64,000 bases of DNA. It comes from Amoebidium appalachense (lineage: Eukaryota > Ichthyosporea). The notes under the pieces are model-generated. The model was not told the DNA's origin and ran no database searches. It was given only the letters and a program-made list of their open reading frames with translations. The stretch covers positions 5,890,001-5,954,000 of the forward strand of contig CAVNZM010000017.1 of the NCBI GenBank assembly GCA_963693365.1. Direction: 5' to 3'. The position numbers were made by a program, and so were the translations under genes. Of this stretch, positions 60,253 through 64,000 are shown piece after piece. The first letter of the stretch is position 1. Every line of letters begins with the position of its first letter.

Positions 60253-61504
60253 AACACCGGGATTTGGTTTTCACATTTTGCATTTGCTCCCCGCATATAC
60301 GGTGGCTGCTCAGATCGTAGTTTGCCAAATGTTTTCTGTTTTCTTTTTTTCCGGTCCCATGTTTCTATTTTTCTCTCCTTATCGTGCAAATATATAGAAG
60401 AAAAAAAATTTACTTCCTACCCGTAACTGTACAAAAGCTGACAATCGGTGGCGTTTTCTTTCTTTTTTTTTTTTTTGCCTTCCCTGTATTTCTTTCGTTA
60501 CAAGATGCACGATGGGACAGACTGATGCATATGGCTTTTTAAGGGGATTGAGGGATGGCCTTACGTAAGCGCATGCAAGTTTCTGACTGGTGATTGGGAA
60601 ACGTTGCTCCTACAAACGGTGCTCAGGAAGTACCAAGCATGGTAATGTAAAAACCACATGTGGAAATGCCCAAGATCACGAATCACAGGGAACCAAGGGC
60701 ATACACACTCACCTGCACACACATGTACAGGCACACACACACTTGCGCAGGTGAAAATGCACATGCAGACGCAAGGTTTACGTGCACACACAAAAACATA
60801 AATACGAGCAAAGCTAAATGTACACTTGCACACACACACACACACACACAAATAAAAAATAAAAAATAAAAAAAGCTCAAATGTGCGACGATTACGTGCA
60901 CACACAGACACATTCACACGTACCAAGGCACACATGCGCATACTTAGATACACACCCGCAAAGGCACACTTGCATACGCTTTGGCCTCAGTGCACGGTGT
61001 TGACGTTAACATCTTTCTTCGTGTGGAACGTTGTACGTCTCGGCACCATATATTCATCGTACCTTCAGCTACAGACCCCTCCTAGCCCCACCAGGACAAA
61101 CGAAAAAACATGTACACAGACTGTCGTACGTGCATGTCCGGCTAGCTATATAGTCAGATATAGTATGTCTTGAATTTAATTTCCTCAAAATATCTAGCGC
61201 CGTGTATTGAATTTAATTTCCCCAAAATATCTAGCGCCGTGTATTGAATTTTTAAGTATCTTCGTGAATGATAACATACATGCACGTTTTCCCCTAGTAT
61301 GCTTCCTGTGCTTATGTGCACACGTGTTGTTCGGCGGGCCTGTGCGTATTGTCATGCCGGCCTGTATTTTTCAACGGTTATTTGCACACCATAAGTAGAT
61401 TCGGCATGTCGGTGCGCGTAGTATGCGTGTAGTTACTACTGGGGTCCTGTTTTTTGGAGGAATTGCTTCCGTTTTGGCCACTGATCTTGGCTATATGGCA
61501 TATA

Positions 61505-61543
<39 letters not shown>

Positions 61544-61845
61544 GCCCACCACCACCACCACCCGGTGACACACTTTCCCACCCTAATGATAGTGCTGGTG
61601 CTCTTCTTCTCCCGGACGCATACTCCTTTGTATTGTCCGCAGCAAATATTACGGTACTATATCAGTTCTCCCTTATATAATAACATTTTCGTCCGTTAAA
61701 CGACACCCCCCCCCCCCCCCCCCCCCCCCCCCTCTGCCCCCCCTCCCCTCCCCGCCTCATGCATCTCCACCTCTCCCCCCTCCCTCACCCTGCTCGTTTA
61801 CACAAGTAAATCCATGTGCACATGTGTGCGCACGCACACACACCC

Positions 61846-61891
<46 letters not shown>

Positions 61892-62325
61892 GTGACACAT
61901 ACACACTGATCAACGGTCAACTACTTCCAAGTTAGTAATGGGGGCAAAGCTAGTTCTCCTGCTAACCTTGCAATGTTCGTGTGTGTATAGTGTGTGACGG
62001 GGAATGTACGTATATGTGTATGGTGTGGGTGAGTATTTTTGCATGTTCATGTCGGGTGCTCATCGCTGGTCAATGTTTCTGCACCTCGTGTGTGTGTGTG
62101 TGGTACATGCATGTGCAACTACGTTTGAATCAAATACGTGAGCTCGAGAAAGTGTGTGTGTGCGTGTGTGCACGTTATTATTTAGTTAGCCTCAATGTTG
62201 ACGGTTTGGGAAATTATGTAAATCGCTGCTAAATCCCGAGTACTATAGATGACCAGGTTGTCCGATAGTTCATATGACGGCAGCCTATGGGGTGGGGGAC
62301 CCACCTTTCTTAGGGGATGGGTGAG

Positions 62326-62359
<34 letters not shown>

Positions 62360-62729
62360 ACAAAAAAAAAAAAAAAAAAAAAAAAAGCTAGCTATTACCC
62401 CACTCCCCGTTCCAAATCAAGAATCCTTACTTTGCGCGTTTCTTCGTATCGATCGGTGTGTTTATGGGTAGGTTTCTCAATCGTGTGGGTGTACATATGT
62501 TGGCTTTTGTCTTAATGCCAGTGTGTATTTTTGGCGTCTCAAGTGTTGGCGGGTAAATATAGCCTTTCGTGTACATGTGTGCGTGCGTGTATGTCTGTAT
62601 CCTTTTCATGTTTGTGTGCCGGTGTGCACATTACATCATGTTCTTTAGCGTGGATGTAAATAAACGGTGTCGGTGTGTATTTCGGGGAACCCAACTAATT
62701 GATTTTCTTGTCTTTATGGTGCTTCGTAG

Positions 62730-62868
62730 AGTAAGAAAAACCCTGATATATATCAACACCCGACATCTATGTACTTGATCATGATATACCGCTGAGGGGA
62801 TATTCCGAGCAAAACTCCCCATACCTGAGACTGGTCTCTCTTTGCCTCGAGTAAACAGCGTAAACTCC
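62730..62868 (-). repeat. 140-bp dispersed repeat, copy B (inverted)
   Basis: Reverse complement of 22931-23070 with scattered mismatches and a few small gaps; it keeps the TGTTTACTCGAGGCAA and ATCCCCTCAGCGGTA segments. Confidence 0.85.
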
Positions 62869-63045
62869 CGTGTGTATTTGTACCTGCTCATGTTGCAAGC
62901 ATGATGATGCATGATGTATTTGTAAACATATCTGTTCGTGTGAATGTGTGCATTAAATAGAGCAGTTGACCACATGTGTTTGCCGGCCAACGTCGTGTAG
63001 AAGCCAGCACACAAGTAACACGCCGTTTCATTTTTGGATCAATTT

Positions 63046-63051
63046 TTTATT
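63046..63051 (-). promoter_or_regulatory. Possible poly(A) signal of EIPR1
   Basis: AATAAA on the minus strand about 345 bp after the EIPR1 stop codon. This is its position only; no cleavage site evidence. Confidence 0.4.
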
Positions 63052-63396
63052 GTTCAAAGTTGACCACATTCAATATAATTCATTCAGCCCGGCCATAACA
63101 TGTACTTGTTTGCTACAAAAACGCGAGGTCAAAGGAACCACAGAACACCCACTCCATTCAGTTACGTGATAACACCCTGTTTAGATCTCTCTCTCCTTTT
63201 CCCCATCCGGTAACCAAGTGATCCGACCGGCATTAATTAGTGTACATTGACGAGAGTTTGTAGGTTTTGCATACGCATGTATCCCTGCCTGATTACAACT
63301 ATTTCTTTGAGGTAAATCTCCTTTTTTTTCATCTGCTGTGTTCCTATTACCATTCATAAGTAAAACCATAACCCCCCCCCCCCCCCCCCCCCTCCT

Positions 63397-64000
<604 letters not shown>

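Larger units (their letters stand above)
60253..63396. other. Intergenic region, CMC1-like to EIPR1
   Basis: A 38-bp tandem duplication at 61170-61245 (TTGAATTTAATTTCC and ATATCTAGCGCCGTGTA); C-tracts at 61507-61539, 61706-61732 and 62327-62359, the last followed by an A-tract; (CA)n at 61852-61890; the inverted copy of the 140-bp repeat at 62730-62868. 63000-63396 is probably the EIPR1 3' UTR. No gene was supported. Confidence 0.6.

Noticed and set aside
61423-61680. 85-codon ORF with a signal-like start
   Set aside because: A long poly-Pro run comes from a C-tract; no splice support and no family match.
62631-63014. 127-codon minus ORF near the right end
   Set aside because: It overlaps the inverted copy of the 140-bp repeat and has no recognisable domain.

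Overview
This is eukaryotic DNA. Genes are split by introns of 0.07-3.3 kb with GT..AG borders, and reading frame and phase carry cleanly across the junctions. The proteins are of animal or animal-relative (holozoan) type: a beta-1,4-galactosyltransferase 7-like enzyme, a TLDc-domain protein, a LIM-only protein, a MIF tautomerase, a CMC1-like mitochondrial protein, a secreted phospholipase A2 and EIPR1. With long introns, heavy microsatellite load, a P-element-like gene and LINE remnants, I infer a unicellular holozoan (for example an ichthyosporean) or an early-branching animal. The species cannot be fixed from this window.

Layout. 1-5341 (-): B4GALT7-like gene, 3' end off the left edge. 6752-11825 (+): LIM protein, divergent from B4GALT7. 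15341-19424 (+): TLDc protein. 20.5-41 kb: gene-poor, with two broken LINEs, large tandem arrays, many short repeats, one unrecognised 265-codon ORF and a few candidate exons. 41996-48077 (-): secreted phospholipase A2-like gene. 48720-52515 (+): P-element-like THAP transposase relic, head-to-head with the PLA2 gene. 53430-54797 (-): MIF. 55483-60252 (+): CMC1-like gene, divergent from MIF. 63397-64000 (-): last exon of EIPR1. No bacterial-style operons, CRISPR arrays, rRNA or convincing tRNAs were seen. The host genes belong to unrelated pathways (Golgi glycosylation, cytoskeleton/signalling, oxidative-stress type TLDc, phospholipid cleavage, tautomerase, mitochondrial assembly, endosomal tethering).

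The most striking signal is shared by the introns. Read on the sense strand of each gene, many introns carry G-tracts and (GT)n towards the 5' splice site and C-tracts and (CA)n towards the 3' splice site, often with the CA tract running straight into the acceptor AG. These blocks are complementary and could fold the intron so that the splice sites meet. In addition, a roughly 60-150 bp element, diverged but alignable, sits immediately upstream of a C-tract in eight introns of five genes. It is in sense orientation every time the gene strand is known. Together these suggest a modular intron architecture.

Exon coordinates below were placed by hand from reading frame, phase and family alignment from memory. 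No database search was possible.
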